Assembly (NCBI GenBank): GCA_964035575.1
Contig: OZ037849.1
Coordinates: 1,612,001-1,676,000, forward strand
Length of the DNA: 64,000 bases
Direction of reading: 5' to 3'
Source: Rhynchopus sp. YZ270_cl-10
Taxonomy: Eukaryota > Euglenozoa > Diplonemea > Diplonemida > Diplonemidae
This document shows, piece after piece, positions 32,099 to 42,763 of the stretch (position 1 is its first letter; each line of letters starts with the position of its first letter). The position numbers and the translations under genes are program-made. The notes under the pieces are model-generated. The model was not told where the DNA came from and did not search any database. It saw only the letters and a program-made list of their open reading frames with translations.

Positions 32099-32790
32099 GG
32101 TAAAAGTGTGTTTTTTAAGACGATTTTCTGTCGTGTTTTTGCGGTGTTTGGGTGGGGATGTGGTGGAAATTCGGACCCATCTGGGCTCCCAGGGTCCTTT
32201 TTCGGGGGTTTTTGGCCATTTCTTGACCCCTATATGGGTCAAACATCATGCCAGAGTGGCTGCCAGGGTCCTGCCAGGGTATTGCCAGGGTATTTTTTGA
32301 TGTAAAAACACCAAAAAAACACTTCCAAAAGTGTCAAATATGTCCGAAACAGGTTGGAATGGACTCACAGGCCACTTTTGGGGTATATTTGTGCCAAAGG
32401 AGGCTTTGTGATGTCAAAAAATACGTCGTTTTTTGGTTTTTCAAGAAAAAAACCAAAAAACGACGTATTTTTTGACATCACAAAGCCTCCTTTGGCACAA
32501 ATATACCCCAAAAGTGGCCTGTGAGTCCATTCCAACCTGTTTCGGACATATTTGACACTTTTGGAAGTGTTTTTTTGGTGTTTTTACATCAAAAAATACC
32601 CTGGCAATACCCTGGCAGGACCCTGGCAGCCACTCTGGCATGATGTTTGACCCATATAGGGGTCAAGAAATGGCCAAAAACCCCCGAAAAAGGACCCTGG
32701 GAGCCCAGATGGGTCCGAATTTCCACCACATCCCCACCCAAACACCGCAAAAACACGACAGAAAATCGTCTTAAAAAACACACTTTTACC
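32099..32790. repeat. ~690-bp near-perfect inverted repeat
   Basis: Two arms of about 343 bp that are reverse complements with no differences I can find, separated by about 6 nt near 32444 (CAAG between T and A runs). Small open frames in the arms translate identically on opposite strands. No terminal duplication or transposase is evident. A transcript across it would form a very long hairpin RNA. Confidence 0.9.
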
Positions 32791-33348
32791 AAAGAGGGGT
32801 GGAAAGGTACGAAATCATGGACACCCATTTTTTTTTTTCGAATTTTTAAAATCAGGGCCACTAAAGTGCCAAAAAAGGGTAAACTCGGGGCCTGAGGCGG
32901 TTTTGGGGGGTGTGTGGGTGGGTTGGTATGGTCAGAAACACTATGAAAGCCGTGGTTGGGGTTTCTTAAAAAATGACGTTTGCCACTAGCTTTTGATAGA
33001 CCCTACGGGGGGGGGGGGAAAGGGTTTCTCGGTGTGTTTGATATTTGGGAAGGGGGGGGAACTGATTTAATTTGTGTTTTTGCCTTGTGAAAACCTCTTA
33101 AAAAAAGCAGTGGAAGGACGCATTCCTGTCCATAACAAAAAAAAGTTACTATGAGCTCCACCACAAAACACGCTGTGGCAGATTTCACTAACGACGTTTG
33201 TTATACCTCTATTCTTGTTTCTCTTCATATCATAACACACCTCGGTGACACCATGGTCTCCAAGCCCACAAAACAGACTCTATTTACACCTTTTATATTC
33301 CATCTAATCTTTCCCCCTTCCCCCCTCCTTTCCCTTTAACACTTTCTA

Positions 33349-34029
33349 ATGAACATGGACCTCAGTGGCGAGCTAGGTGGCATGATGGACATGAACCAGA
33401 TGCAGGGTCTTGTTGATATGTGCGACCCTGAGGGTGCTGCGCAACGTGAGTGGGAGTCCGCACGCGCAGAGGGCAAACGCGTGACAGGGTTCTCTGGGAG
33501 CGTTGCTGGCCAGGAGCCTGCAGCGCCGCCTGCAGACACTATGGTGACACCTGCTGGGGTCGGGCCGAAGCAGGACACTACGGGCACGGGTGGTGTCAGC
33601 TTCAGCAAACAGAAGAAGAAGATCACGATTGCAGAGGGCGACATCTGGGACGCAGATGAGGTCGACCAGTGTGCGGTCAGTGCGTACGAGACGCGAGCGA
33701 GGCCTGACCATGAGGTGCTGTTTAGGCAGGCAGTTGGGTCGAGCGACGTCTTCCTTGGGCTCGACTACGAGAAGGACCCGTCCTCTGCGTGCTGCGAGGA
33801 GATGGTGGTGCGTGTGTCGATGCCCAAGGAGCACTCCGCACAGGACATCCATCTCGACATCAAAGCAGACACCGTCGACCTGCGCTCTCCGCACTACCGC
33901 CTCCTCCTGCCCCTGCAGAAGCCTGTGCTAGAGAACAAAGGCTCCGCAAAGTGGGAAAAGGATAAGCAAAGAATGAACATCACTCTCGTGGTGGACAAGT
34001 CGCAGCAAGGCGTGACAAAGTTGGTGTGA
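33349..34029 (+). CDS. DNAAF6: PIH1 domain protein, dynein axonemal assembly factor 6 (PIH1D3-like)
   Basis: 226 residues. Family knowledge: DNAAF6/PIH1D3 is a cytoplasmic co-chaperone in an R2TP-like/HSP90 pathway that pre-assembles outer and inner axonemal dynein arms. The sequence shows the diagnostic C-terminal block at residues ~125-215: DVFLGLDYEKDPSSACCEEMVVRVSMP, then DIHLDIKADTVDLRSPHYRL, LLLPLQKPVLENKGSAKWEKDKQRMNITL, matching the family's DVYLG...DPS..CCE...DL..P.H.L..LP pattern. The N-terminal ~80 residues are polar and low in conservation, as in relatives. Length is close to the ~214 of animal proteins. It implies that the organism builds a motile cilium or flagellum. ATG 33349 follows a long CT tract (33300-33345). 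No intron. Confidence 0.85.
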   Translation: MNMDLSGELGGMMDMNQMQGLVDMCDPEGAAQREWESARAEGKRVTGFSGSVAGQEPAAPPADTMVTPAGVGPKQDTTGTGGVSFSKQKKKITIAEGDIWDADEVDQCAVSAYETRARPDHEVLFRQAVGSSDVFLGLDYEKDPSSACCEEMVVRVSMPKEHSAQDIHLDIKADTVDLRSPHYRLLLPLQKPVLENKGSAKWEKDKQRMNITLVVDKSQQGVTKLV

Positions 34030-34310
34030 GATTCTTAATTTGTTAAATTCTGTGTATTTTTTCAGCCATTTGAGGGGTTTTTTTTGCACAAAAAAATCCC
34101 CCACACATAAATTGCCTGGTTCCGTTTGCAACTCTCCGAATGATGTTTTTTGATGGTACTTCCATCAGGATACAATACACAATGTCCCACTCTCCTTCCC
34201 CACAACGTTTTTGTACTTCCCTTCCCTCACCGATAAATCGTTTCTTTTCTTCAACATCCCCACCCCTTCTCCACTAAGGTAAACGTTCTCTTCTGTGGTG
34301 TTACCAAACT

Positions 34311-37149
34311 ATGCGTTCATCTCTCACAGTTGCGCTGTTTGCGGTGCTGTTTGTTGTTGTGTCGGGTGCGCACAGTGATCGCACGACACCTAACACTGTG
34401 GACGTGAGTCTTGCAGACTACACAGAGTTGTACCGCAAGGCCCATCTGAAGGAGGCTGAGCTGCGGTACGCGGCAGACCTGGCAGAGGAGAAGACGAAGC
34501 GCACCGCACAGCAGCATGCACACGAGAAGGCGCTCGAGGCAATGCGCCTAAAGTACTCCCGCCATTTTGTCGACCAGGCGGGTGGAAAGAAGCCATTCTG
34601 GCTCACTGCAAGCGAAGGTGGTATCGACGTCATGTCCAACGCTGGTGCACGCAATTGGGTTGTCCTCGAAACGAACGCGACTGCATCTTGGGACCACGCA
34701 GCAGGCGCATCGCACGCAGTTCTCAATTTCGATGTGTACATCAGAGTCTTCGGCGATGGGTGGGCGGTGATTCCGTATGTGCTTATTTGTCTTTCATTTT
34801 CTATGTTGCATTTAGCATTGTTACGTTTATGATCTTCGTTCAGTTGTCTTCTCGTAACAAACACCTCACAGCTTGATGAACGCAGACGTGATTGCCTCGG
34901 GTTGGAGTGTGGGACACGCGCAGACCGACGCAGACGACACGGAGGCGATTCTTACGCTAATTGACAGAGAGATCTTCGCCCTGCAGAACAAGCGCAATGC
35001 AACACTCAGCTCAGAGGAGACTGCCGCGCTCGACAGGAAGCTTGCAGAGAAACTTGCTGCACGGCAGAGTGCGGGTGCAGACACTGCAAAAGCAAGTACA
35101 ACAATGGCCACCAGAAATGTGTACTCAGACCTCGGCACAGCAGCGTTCATCACACCACGCAGCACAGAGGCCATGCTTGTGGTGGCAGGGTACAGTCCAA
35201 AGGGTAGTGCAGAGGACGCACTGCGCGACACTCACGTCTTCTCGACGTGCAAGGGTGGTCTGTACAAGGTTAGCTTCGCGGTGCACTCCAACGTCCGCGC
35301 ACTGAGCAAGATCAAGAAGGACGTGTACTCGCTGGGCATGAGCAATCTGCACTTCCCAGTCTCGTCCCTCAAGCTCTCTGTCTCAGTCGCACCTGCTGCT
35401 GCGAACGCGTCTTCTGCTGTGCACGACTTCTCGACCACACCCTCAGGACACCACACTGTGACGTCGCGTGCTACGTCTGTGGACGTGAACGTGAAGCTGC
35501 CGCCTTCGAAGACGTTTGAGATGAAGTGGCGGATGCTCGGCTCTGCAGACGCGAAGGCAGAAGAAAGCGCGGCACAGGGCAAGCGCGAGCAGCAGGCAGG
35601 AGGCGGAGGGAACACCACGCGCAACACACGCAAGGTGGAGACGGCACCGATCACTGTGCGCCACGAGGCGCTGCACTCTATTGAGGAGGGCAACCTGGTG
35701 CAGTCTGTGCACTACATCAAGTACAACCTTGACAAGGAGCAGACGTCCTTCACAGAGACCACTGTGCGCATCTACCCAAGGGACGCACGCGTCAGTGGTG
35801 TCTCCGCACACGGCCTCAACGCGTGGAACGTGAAGCCTGCCGCAGGAAGCGACGACTTCACGACACTGCACCTCAGCTTCAACGGCGCGCTTTCTGAGGC
35901 GATCCTGCTGCGTGTGCACGTCGAGCTTGACTTCACGAGCTCTGTCGAGCGTGGCGATGCGCAGCAGCTGGCCGTGCCGAAGCTGGTGTGCATGAACGTG
36001 CTGCGCCAGAGCGGCTTCTATGCGATCTCGAAGGCAAGCAGCATTGAGGTGCATGAGGCGTCGCTGCCGAGAGGCTTCTACAAAATGGGCATCGACGAGC
36101 TCAGCGAGAGCCTGCGGTTCCGTGCTGCGAGCGGACCACCGTTGGTCCTTGCGTACAAATACATGAGTGCAGCAGCATTGACCGACGGCAAGGGCAAGGA
36201 AGCGGCGTCACTGATGCTGTCCGTGCGTGCACACCAGCAGATGGCGATCCTGGACGCCATTGTCGAGAACGCACACTACGACGTTGGCATCATGGCAAAC
36301 GGACGCAGTGTGCACAAGCTCCTGATGACGGTGCAGAACACAAAGGAGCAGTACCTGCGCATCACACAGCTGCCGCTCTCGACGAAGGTCTGGTCGCTCA
36401 TGGTCAACTCCGTCACCGTCAAGCCCGTTATGCTGACAAGACCCGCCAGCGAGGGTGCGGGCATCCTCATCCCACTTCTTGTGGGGCTTCCCTCCGACCT
36501 GTCTACGAAGGGCGGGAACGTTCCGAAGACCTCTGTCGAGCTTGTGTACGTCTCAGAGAACGGCTTCCTCGCTGACGAGCGTGTATCGAGCTACTCGACT
36601 CCCTCGCACCCTGTGCGTGTGATGGAAGCGTCCGCACCGTTCATTGAGGACCTGCCGATCCAGGTGTTGACAGTGAAGGTGCAGTTCCCTGAGGAGTATT
36701 TGTCTGTGTTCTCGCCTGCGCCACGTACGAAGGATGCGTTAGAAAGGGAGGTCGAAAAGGGGCACATCACGGAGGGCATGCGCACTGTGCTGCTGAAGTC
36801 TGCACAGTGCGGGAGTGCGGACATCACTGGCCCGCTGCCGAACGGCTTCTCCGTCTCGATCCCGAAGCCAATCTCGCACAGGAAGGGCCGCAAGGTGGTG
36901 CCTGCCGACTACGTCTTCCAAGAGGGTGAGGGTCAAGACGACAGGGACGTCGAAGGCCAGGGCAGTGCAGGGCTCAAGATCGACTTCAAAGCAGGTGGCC
37001 GCATCTACCGCTTCCAGCGCTCGCTTCTTGAAGGTGCGCAGGCACGCCTGCAGGTGTTCTACGAAGAGAAGGTGGAGGAGGTCAAGAAGCCTGCCCCACC
37101 CAAGAAGACGTGGGAGAAGGTTCAGGACTACATCCTGAAGTTCTTCTAG
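34311..37149 (+). CDS. Secreted/extracytoplasmic 913-aa protein of unknown function, one intron
   Basis: Exon 1 is 34311-34774 and exon 2 is 34872-37149, joined in phase 2 across a 97-nt intron, for 913 residues. Residues 1-22 are a strong signal peptide. Residues ~30-85 are charged and helical (coiled-coil-like EKTKRTAQQHAHEKALEAM). A second helical segment at ~175-225 follows. The remainder is beta-rich without Cys clusters. It contains a segment NTKEQYLRITQLPLSTKVW followed by 'MVNSVTVKPV' and 'GILIPLLVG', recalling a repeated domain of large bacterial exported proteins (my impression, untested). The C-terminus is Lys/Pro-rich with no clear membrane helix. AATAAA occurs 8-12 bp after the stop. 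It may be a luminal or extracellular matrix protein. Confidence 0.7.
34775..34871 (+). other. Spliceosomal intron in the secreted-protein gene
   Basis: Donor GTATGT and acceptor CTCACAG, 97 nt. The first exon would otherwise end in an unrelated hydrophobic tail at 34832, and the second lacks an ATG at its natural beginning. Splicing joins them in frame (...GWAVIP-LMNADVIASG). Confidence 0.8.
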
Positions 37150-38278
37150 ACTATAGAATAAATAAAGCAATGAGCGGAAATACCCATACACATTGATAGT
37201 AGTTCCAACATGAAGACATTTTTTTTGTAGTGCGGACATCACAAAGGGAGGGATTGGTTGCTCACCTAAAGATATTGTGATTGATGCCACTTTTTTTTTT
37301 AGACCAGTGTCCGCTGCCGTCTTTTCTCTTTTGGAAGGTGAGTAAGTGCAGTGAAGGCTCAGGTTCTAACAACGTTTCTTTTTTGTGCTGTCCTCCCCTT
37401 GCTGTACTCGCACAACCGAGGTCGTCTCCACACCTACGTCTCGGGGTCGAGTTCGGTGAAATAATTTTTCCCCCCGAAAACACATACAGTATGTGTGGCC
37501 ACGCCTGGTGTGTTTTCCATAATACTCTTTTTGTTTTTTTGTGTGTGGAGTCAGGCCAGCATATTCACGGGAGAGCTGCACATCCAGGGGTGAAAACAGC
37601 TACTTCCTATGACTGGACCCAACTCCCCTCACTTCCTTTTTTTCCCATTTTGAATATTTCAGACACGCCTCCCTCCTTCAAGGACCTCGTTGTTATTTAT
37701 CAGATTGTTTTTTGTTGCGGGACATGACCTTCATTATCGGGTTCACTGTGTCGTTTTTTTTGTAACTGAGGTTGTACTGGGCTTGTACTCTCTCTTGTGC
37801 CTTCTTTTCGCTACGAAAGGAAACACCAATATTTTGTACGCAGACACGCGGTAGAGTGATTATTACACTCGTCCACACCTAAGTATCACGAGAGGATCTG
37901 AACCCACTTTCTGCATGATCTTTTCTCTGTGTTTCTTCAGTGTTTCAAGAAGAGGGGGAAGTACTTCGTGTCTGAGACTTTTCGTTTTTATTTTACTTTC
38001 GTCTCGGTCGAATCTTGAGTCTTGGGATACTAGTAAATGAGACACTTTTATTTTATTCTTTCCCCCCCAGGTTCAGTCCACATAACTGTGGCCACCCTTC
38101 TTTTAGCAGTGTCCAAATTGTCTGCCGGATCGACCATTCCATTTCTGTTCTGAATCTTCCACTCGAGAATATTAGTACATCTGTTCTACACTGGGTTTTG
38201 ACGAGAGCTGTGGCAGTGCTGCTTGTACCCAATCCACACATACACCCTACAGGACATACTAGGGAAGGGGGGGTAGGG
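37150..38278. other. Intergenic region upstream of cyclase copy 2
   Basis: AATAAA signals at 37157-37166 probably end the upstream transcript. The middle holds nothing I recognise; a 148-codon open stretch at 37281-37727 has no coding character. From 38071 to 38278 the sequence is a homologue of 40494-40683, so it belongs to the duplicated cyclase unit. Confidence 0.55.
38071..38278 (+). promoter_or_regulatory. Duplicated 5' flank of cyclase copy 2
   Basis: About 200 bp closely similar to 40494-40683 (both contain TTCAGTCCAC, CTGTTCTACACTGGG, TTTTGACGAGAGCTGTGG, and GGGAAGGGGGGGTAGGGATG at the start codon). Both begin just after a pyrimidine tract ending in CAG. Conservation may reflect recent duplication, a shared promoter or leader, or both. 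Confidence 0.6.
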
Positions 38279-40420
38279 ATGCAGCGTCTGAATGATGCTC
38301 TGTCCTTGGACGGGACGCTGAGCAGGAAGGAGAGGGACAAGCGAACGCAACTCTTTGCCTTTGCCATCATTAGCGGTGTCTTAATGATACTTGGGTATCT
38401 TGCCACTATTCAATTGCATGTGCACCACCACATCTACCGTACGGGTACGATGATAGGCTTCAGTGGGTGTCTTCTTCTCGTTGGTGCGATACTCTACAAG
38501 GTACGTCTCACAACACCACGTGTCGTGTGCTTGCTGTACTTGATCGCAGTGGCAATATTCCTGTGGGATCTGGGTGCTCGTGCAATTTCTAATATCCAAT
38601 GGCCGATGTTTGTGCTCATCATCGACATGCTGCTTGTGATGCAGGTGCCCGCACGGTACAGTCTGGGTCTTGTGGTGGTCGTATTCGTATGGTTGGTGCT
38701 GCTTAGTGTTGAGGAGAGCTTCAGGTTTGGTCTGTTCGACATCCCGGGGATGGCAAAGCAGGAGGGTGACCACGGACGGCTGTATTACAAAAACCTTCAC
38801 TTCTCCTGTGACTCGCCACCCTGTCCTCAGTCGTTTCCCCCAACCACACTGGTTCCAGCAGTAGCTGTCTTCGTGATTGACTTCGTCATCACACGTGGTT
38901 TCGCACATGAGGTGCTGAAGGAGCAGGAAGCAATGGAGCGGACGATCAACGCTGTGCAGGAGATTGCGTCGTTGCTCGCAAAGTACGACGTGGAAGGTGT
39001 GGCACGGATGCTTGCGGCACGTGGCTCAGAGCTGCCTGAGGAGATGTACGAGACGCTGCAGACAATGGAGCAGAACCTGCGCCGCTACAAGCCCTACCTC
39101 CCTGCTGCGCTGTTTGAGGAGATGGAGGAGGAGGAGAGGCGACAGAGCTGTGATTCTGGGCACATACAGCACATGCCTGTGGCACCGCCAGGGCTAGAAT
39201 CTAAGGCAGCGACAATCGTCTTCACAGACATACGTGCATCAACATCGATCTGGGAACATGCACCTGAAGGGATGCGTGCTGGGCTGAAGATCCACAACAC
39301 TGTGATACGTGAGGCGATGCAGATGTTTGGTGGGTACGAAGTGAAGACGCTTGGTGATTCCTTCATGGTTGCCTTCACATCAACACAGGACGGGGTGAAC
39401 TTCGGTCTGCGTGTGCACGAACTCCTGCGTGAAGCTGTGTGGCCTGATTCACTACTTGAGGATGCACCAATCTGTGCTGAACAGGGATCACTTTGGGGAG
39501 GACTGACTGTGCGCATTGGTGTGAACACAGGCCCTGTGACTGTGGAGGAGAACGCACTGACGGGACGGACAGACTACTTTGGCCACACAGTGAACGTTGC
39601 TTCCCGCCTTGAGAGCACAAGCACACCTGGTGCTGTGGCTGTGCCTTGTGACCTGTACACATCTGAGTGCAGGTCTTGCTCTGCTGTTGTTGGGGATGCG
39701 GAGGCACTGGACTTGAAGGGTGTGTCTGGGACAACGTTTGTGTGTTGTGTGTGGCCTTTGTCACTTGCGGGTCGCAAGCACAGTCTGCTCGGAGAACCTT
39801 CTGTGATTCTGAAGTGTGCACATGGTGTCGATGTGCAAGATTTCGACAGTGCGAACAGCAACTCAACTTCGCTGTGTGCTGACAACTTCATTCCATCACT
39901 TCTCTTTGACGCAACTGTTGGCACTGTGCATCTTTCCGTTGGTGACGAGTGTGACCCTTCAGCACTGCACAACCTGAGCCTTGCCCTGACGAGACTCACA
40001 GTGGCACTGGACCAGAACGGTGGGACCTTGGTGACGCTGCTTGGGAGCCGTGTCTGTGTTGGGTGGAACCTGACCCGGCCAGCACCTGCACACATGGAGA
40101 ACGCAGTGCGCTTTGCACAACGCCTTTTGGGGACTGCAGTGCTGTCTGGTGCAGGGCTTGTGACGGGTTCGGTGCAGCACGGAGATGTTGGTGCTCGGAA
40201 GCAACGCTTTGTGACTGTGATGGGGCAGACTGTGTACCGGAGCTGGGCGCTGTGCGACACGGCACGGGAGGGGGGGCAGTGTTTGTACGAACCTCCGTTG
40301 GGGACTGTGCTTCCTGCTGCGTTGAAGCTGGCACTGCAGGCTGAGGGCAAATCACATTATGGGTTGTACCAGGTCCTTGCGATGAGGAGTCGCTTTTGTG
40401 ATGAGGTGGAGAAGATGTGA
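38279..40420 (+). CDS. Class III adenylate cyclase, copy 2 (intact, 713 aa)
   Basis: The intact family member. Six hydrophobic helices occupy residues ~24-208, and a coiled-coil-like linker covers ~210-300. A catalytic cyclase domain follows: FTDIRAS with metal Asp317, EVKTLGDSF with Lys356 and Asp360, TDYFGHTVNVASR with Asp432, Asn439 and Arg443. The Lys/Asp pair at the purine site specifies ATP, so cAMP is the predicted product. The block pattern (FTDI.AST..WE, YEVKTLGD, TGRTDYFG) resembles trypanosomatid receptor-type cyclases. Residues ~545-690 form a second cyclase-like fold (VHLSVGDE..., GSVQHGDVGARKQRFVTVMGQTVYRSWALCD) lacking catalytic residues, so it may be a regulatory half like a C2 domain. 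Its single catalytic domain would have to homodimerise or pair with this domain. Start chosen at GGGATG 38279, shared with copy 3. Confidence 0.9.
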   Translation: MQRLNDALSLDGTLSRKERDKRTQLFAFAIISGVLMILGYLATIQLHVHHHIYRTGTMIGFSGCLLLVGAILYKVRLTTPRVVCLLYLIAVAIFLWDLGARAISNIQWPMFVLIIDMLLVMQVPARYSLGLVVVVFVWLVLLSVEESFRFGLFDIPGMAKQEGDHGRLYYKNLHFSCDSPPCPQSFPPTTLVPAVAVFVIDFVITRGFAHEVLKEQEAMERTINAVQEIASLLAKYDVEGVARMLAARGSELPEEMYETLQTMEQNLRRYKPYLPAALFEEMEEEERRQSCDSGHIQHMPVAPPGLESKAATIVFTDIRASTSIWEHAPEGMRAGLKIHNTVIREAMQMFGGYEVKTLGDSFMVAFTSTQDGVNFGLRVHELLREAVWPDSLLEDAPICAEQGSLWGGLTVRIGVNTGPVTVEENALTGRTDYFGHTVNVASRLESTSTPGAVAVPCDLYTSECRSCSAVVGDAEALDLKGVSGTTFVCCVWPLSLAGRKHSLLGEPSVILKCAHGVDVQDFDSANSNSTSLCADNFIPSLLFDATVGTVHLSVGDECDPSALHNLSLALTRLTVALDQNGGTLVTLLGSRVCVGWNLTRPAPAHMENAVRFAQRLLGTAVLSGAGLVTGSVQHGDVGARKQRFVTVMGQTVYRSWALCDTAREGGQCLYEPPLGTVLPAALKLALQAEGKSHYGLYQVLAMRSRFCDEVEKM

Positions 40421-40493
40421 GTGGTGTGTTGTGACAATTTCCATTGTGCACTTGCAGATCTTTACCCCATCTTTACCCCCAGCTTCAGTCCAC

Positions 40494-40683
40494 GTGACTG
40501 TAACCACCCTTCATTTGGTCCATATTGTCGACCGTATCTTTCATTCTATTTCTGTTCTGAATCTTCCTACAATATTTGTACACCTGTTCTACACTGGGCG
40601 GTTTTGACGAGAGCTGTGGATTGTTGCTTGTACCCAATCCACACATACACGACAGGACACATACAAGGGAAGGGGGGGTAGGG
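40494..40683 (+). promoter_or_regulatory. Duplicated 5' flank of cyclase copy 3
   Basis: Homologue of 38071-38278. The gene plus its ~200-bp upstream flank was duplicated in tandem. Confidence 0.6.
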
Positions 40684-42655
40684 ATGCAGTATCTGAATGA
40701 TGCTCTGTCCTTGGACGGGACGCTGAGCAGGAAGGAGAGGGACAAGCGAACGCAACTCTTTGCCTTTGCCAGCATTGGCGGTGTCTTAGTGACGCTGGGG
40801 TTTCTTGTCACTATTCAATTGCATGCGCACCACCCCATCTACCGTACGGGTACAATAATAAACTTCAGTGGGTGTCTTCTTCTCGTTGGTGCGATACTCT
40901 GCAAGGTACGTCTCACAACACCACGTGTCGTGTGCTTGCTGTACTTGATCGCAGTGGCAATGTTCCTGTGGGATCTGGGTTCTCGTGCAGTTTCCAAGAT
41001 CCAATGGCCGATGTTTGTGCTCATCATCGACATGCTGCTTGTGATGCAGGTGCCCGCACGGTACAGTCTGGGTCTTGTGGTGGTCGTAGTCGTGTGGTTG
41101 GTGCTGCTTAGTGTTGAGGAGAGCTTCAGGTTTGGTCTGTTCGACATCCCAGGGATGGCAAAACAGGAGGGTGAGTACGGACGGCTGTATTACAAAAACC
41201 TTCACTTCTCCTGTGACTCGCCACCAGATTGCGTCGTTGCTCGCAAAGTACGACGTGGAAGGTATGGCACGGATGCTTGCGGCACGTGGCTCAGAGCTGC
41301 CTGAGGAGATGTACGAGACGCTGCAGACAATGGAGCAGAACCTGCGCCGCTACAAGCCCTACCTCCCTGCTGCGCTGTTTGAGGAGATGGAGGAGGAGGA
41401 ATGCACAGAGTACCTGTCTGTGGCACCCGTTGCAACTGAAACAGCAACCATCGTCTTCACAGACATACGTGCATCAACATCGATCTGGGAACATGCACCT
41501 GAAGGGATGCGTGCTGGGTTGAAGATCCACAACACTGTGATACGTACGGTGATGCAGATGTTTGGTGGGTACGAAGTGAAGACGCTTGGTGATTCCTTCA
41601 TGGTTGCCTTCGCATCAACACAGGACGGGGTGAACTTCGGTCTGCGTGTGCACGAACTCCTGCGTGAAGCTGTGTGGCCTGATTCACTACTTGAGGATGC
41701 ACCAATCTGTGCTGAACAGGGATCACTTTGGGGAGGACTGACTGTGCGCATTGGTGTGAACACAGGCCCTGTGAAACTGGAACTTAGTGTTCTTACGGGA
41801 CGGACAGACTACTTTGGCCACACAGTGAACGTTGCTTCCCGCCTTGAGAGCACATGCAAACCTGGTGCTGTGGCTGTGCCTTGTGACCTGTACACATCTG
41901 AGTGCAGGTCTTGCTTTGCTGTTGTTGGGGATGCGGAGGCACTGGACTTGAAGGGTGTATCTGGGACAACGTTTGTGTGTTGTGTGTGGCCTTTGTCACT
42001 TGCGGGTCGCAAGCACAGTCTGCTCAGAGAACCTTCTGTGATTCTGAAGGGTGCACATGGTGTCGATGTGCAAGATTCCGACAGTGCGACCACCAACTCA
42101 ACTTCGCTGTGTGCTGACAACTTCATCACATCACTTCCGTTTGAGGCAACTGTTGGCACTGTGCATCTTTCCGTTGGTGACGAGTGTGACCCTTCAGCAC
42201 TGCACAATCTGAGCCTTGCCCTGACGACCCTCACAGTGGCACTGGACCAGAACGGTGGGACCTTGGTGACGCTGCTTGGGAGCCGTGTCTGTGTTGGGTG
42301 GAACCTGACCCGGCCAGCACCTGCACACATGGAGAACGCAGTGCGCTTTGCACAACGCCTTTTGGGGACTGCAGTGCTGTCTGGTGCAGGGCTTGTGACG
42401 GGTTCGGTGCAGCACGGAGATGTTGGTGCTCGGAAGCAACGCTTTGTGACTGTGATGGGGCAGACTGTGTACCGGAGCTGGGCGCTGTGCGACACGGCAC
42501 GGGAGGGGGGGCAGTGTTTGTACGAACCTCCGTTCGGGACTGTGCTTCCTGCTGCGTTGAAGCTGGCACTGCAGGCTGAGGGCAAAGCACGTGATGGGTT
42601 GTACCAGGTCCTTGCGATGAAGAGTCGCTTCTGTGATGAGATGGAGAAGACGTGA
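40684..42655 (+). pseudogene. Class III adenylate cyclase, copy 3, with 140-bp internal deletion
   Basis: Closely similar to copy 2 over its whole length. A deletion at 41225/41226 removes the equivalent of 38821-38960, that is the last membrane helix and the first part of the coiled linker, and shifts the frame. The N-terminal frame runs 40684-41304 and ends early. The catalytic half is open in another frame from 41111 to 42655, with FTDIRAS, EVKTLGDSF and TDYFGHTVNVASR all intact, as is the degenerate second domain. So the locus is either a young pseudogene or makes two separate products, including a soluble cyclase from an internal start. The undamaged catalytic half argues for recent deletion. 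Confidence 0.8.
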
Positions 42656-42763
42656 GTGGTGTGTTGTGACAATTTCCATTGTGCACTTGCAGATCTCCTT
42701 TGTGCTACACATAAGTGCATAGAAAACACTTAAAACAGAATATCATTTGTGGTCAAAAGTGCA

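Larger units (their letters stand above)
26806..33348. other. 6.5-kb gene-free island of nested repeats
   Basis: No protein-coding gene is supported here. It contains a CCGGTC motif cluster, GC hairpins, three related repeat units (about 28197-30196, 30330-30634, 30975-31500) with two piggyBac-like insertions, a 60-bp palindrome with related sites, a ~690-bp inverted repeat, and long G or T homopolymers. The last 200 bp before 33349 is the pyrimidine-rich leader of the DNAAF6 gene. The sub-features are listed separately. Confidence 0.6.

Noticed and set aside
37281-37727. 148-codon open frame in the intergenic region
   Set aside because: Composition like intergenic DNA, no recognisable fold or homologue, interrupted CT tracts.
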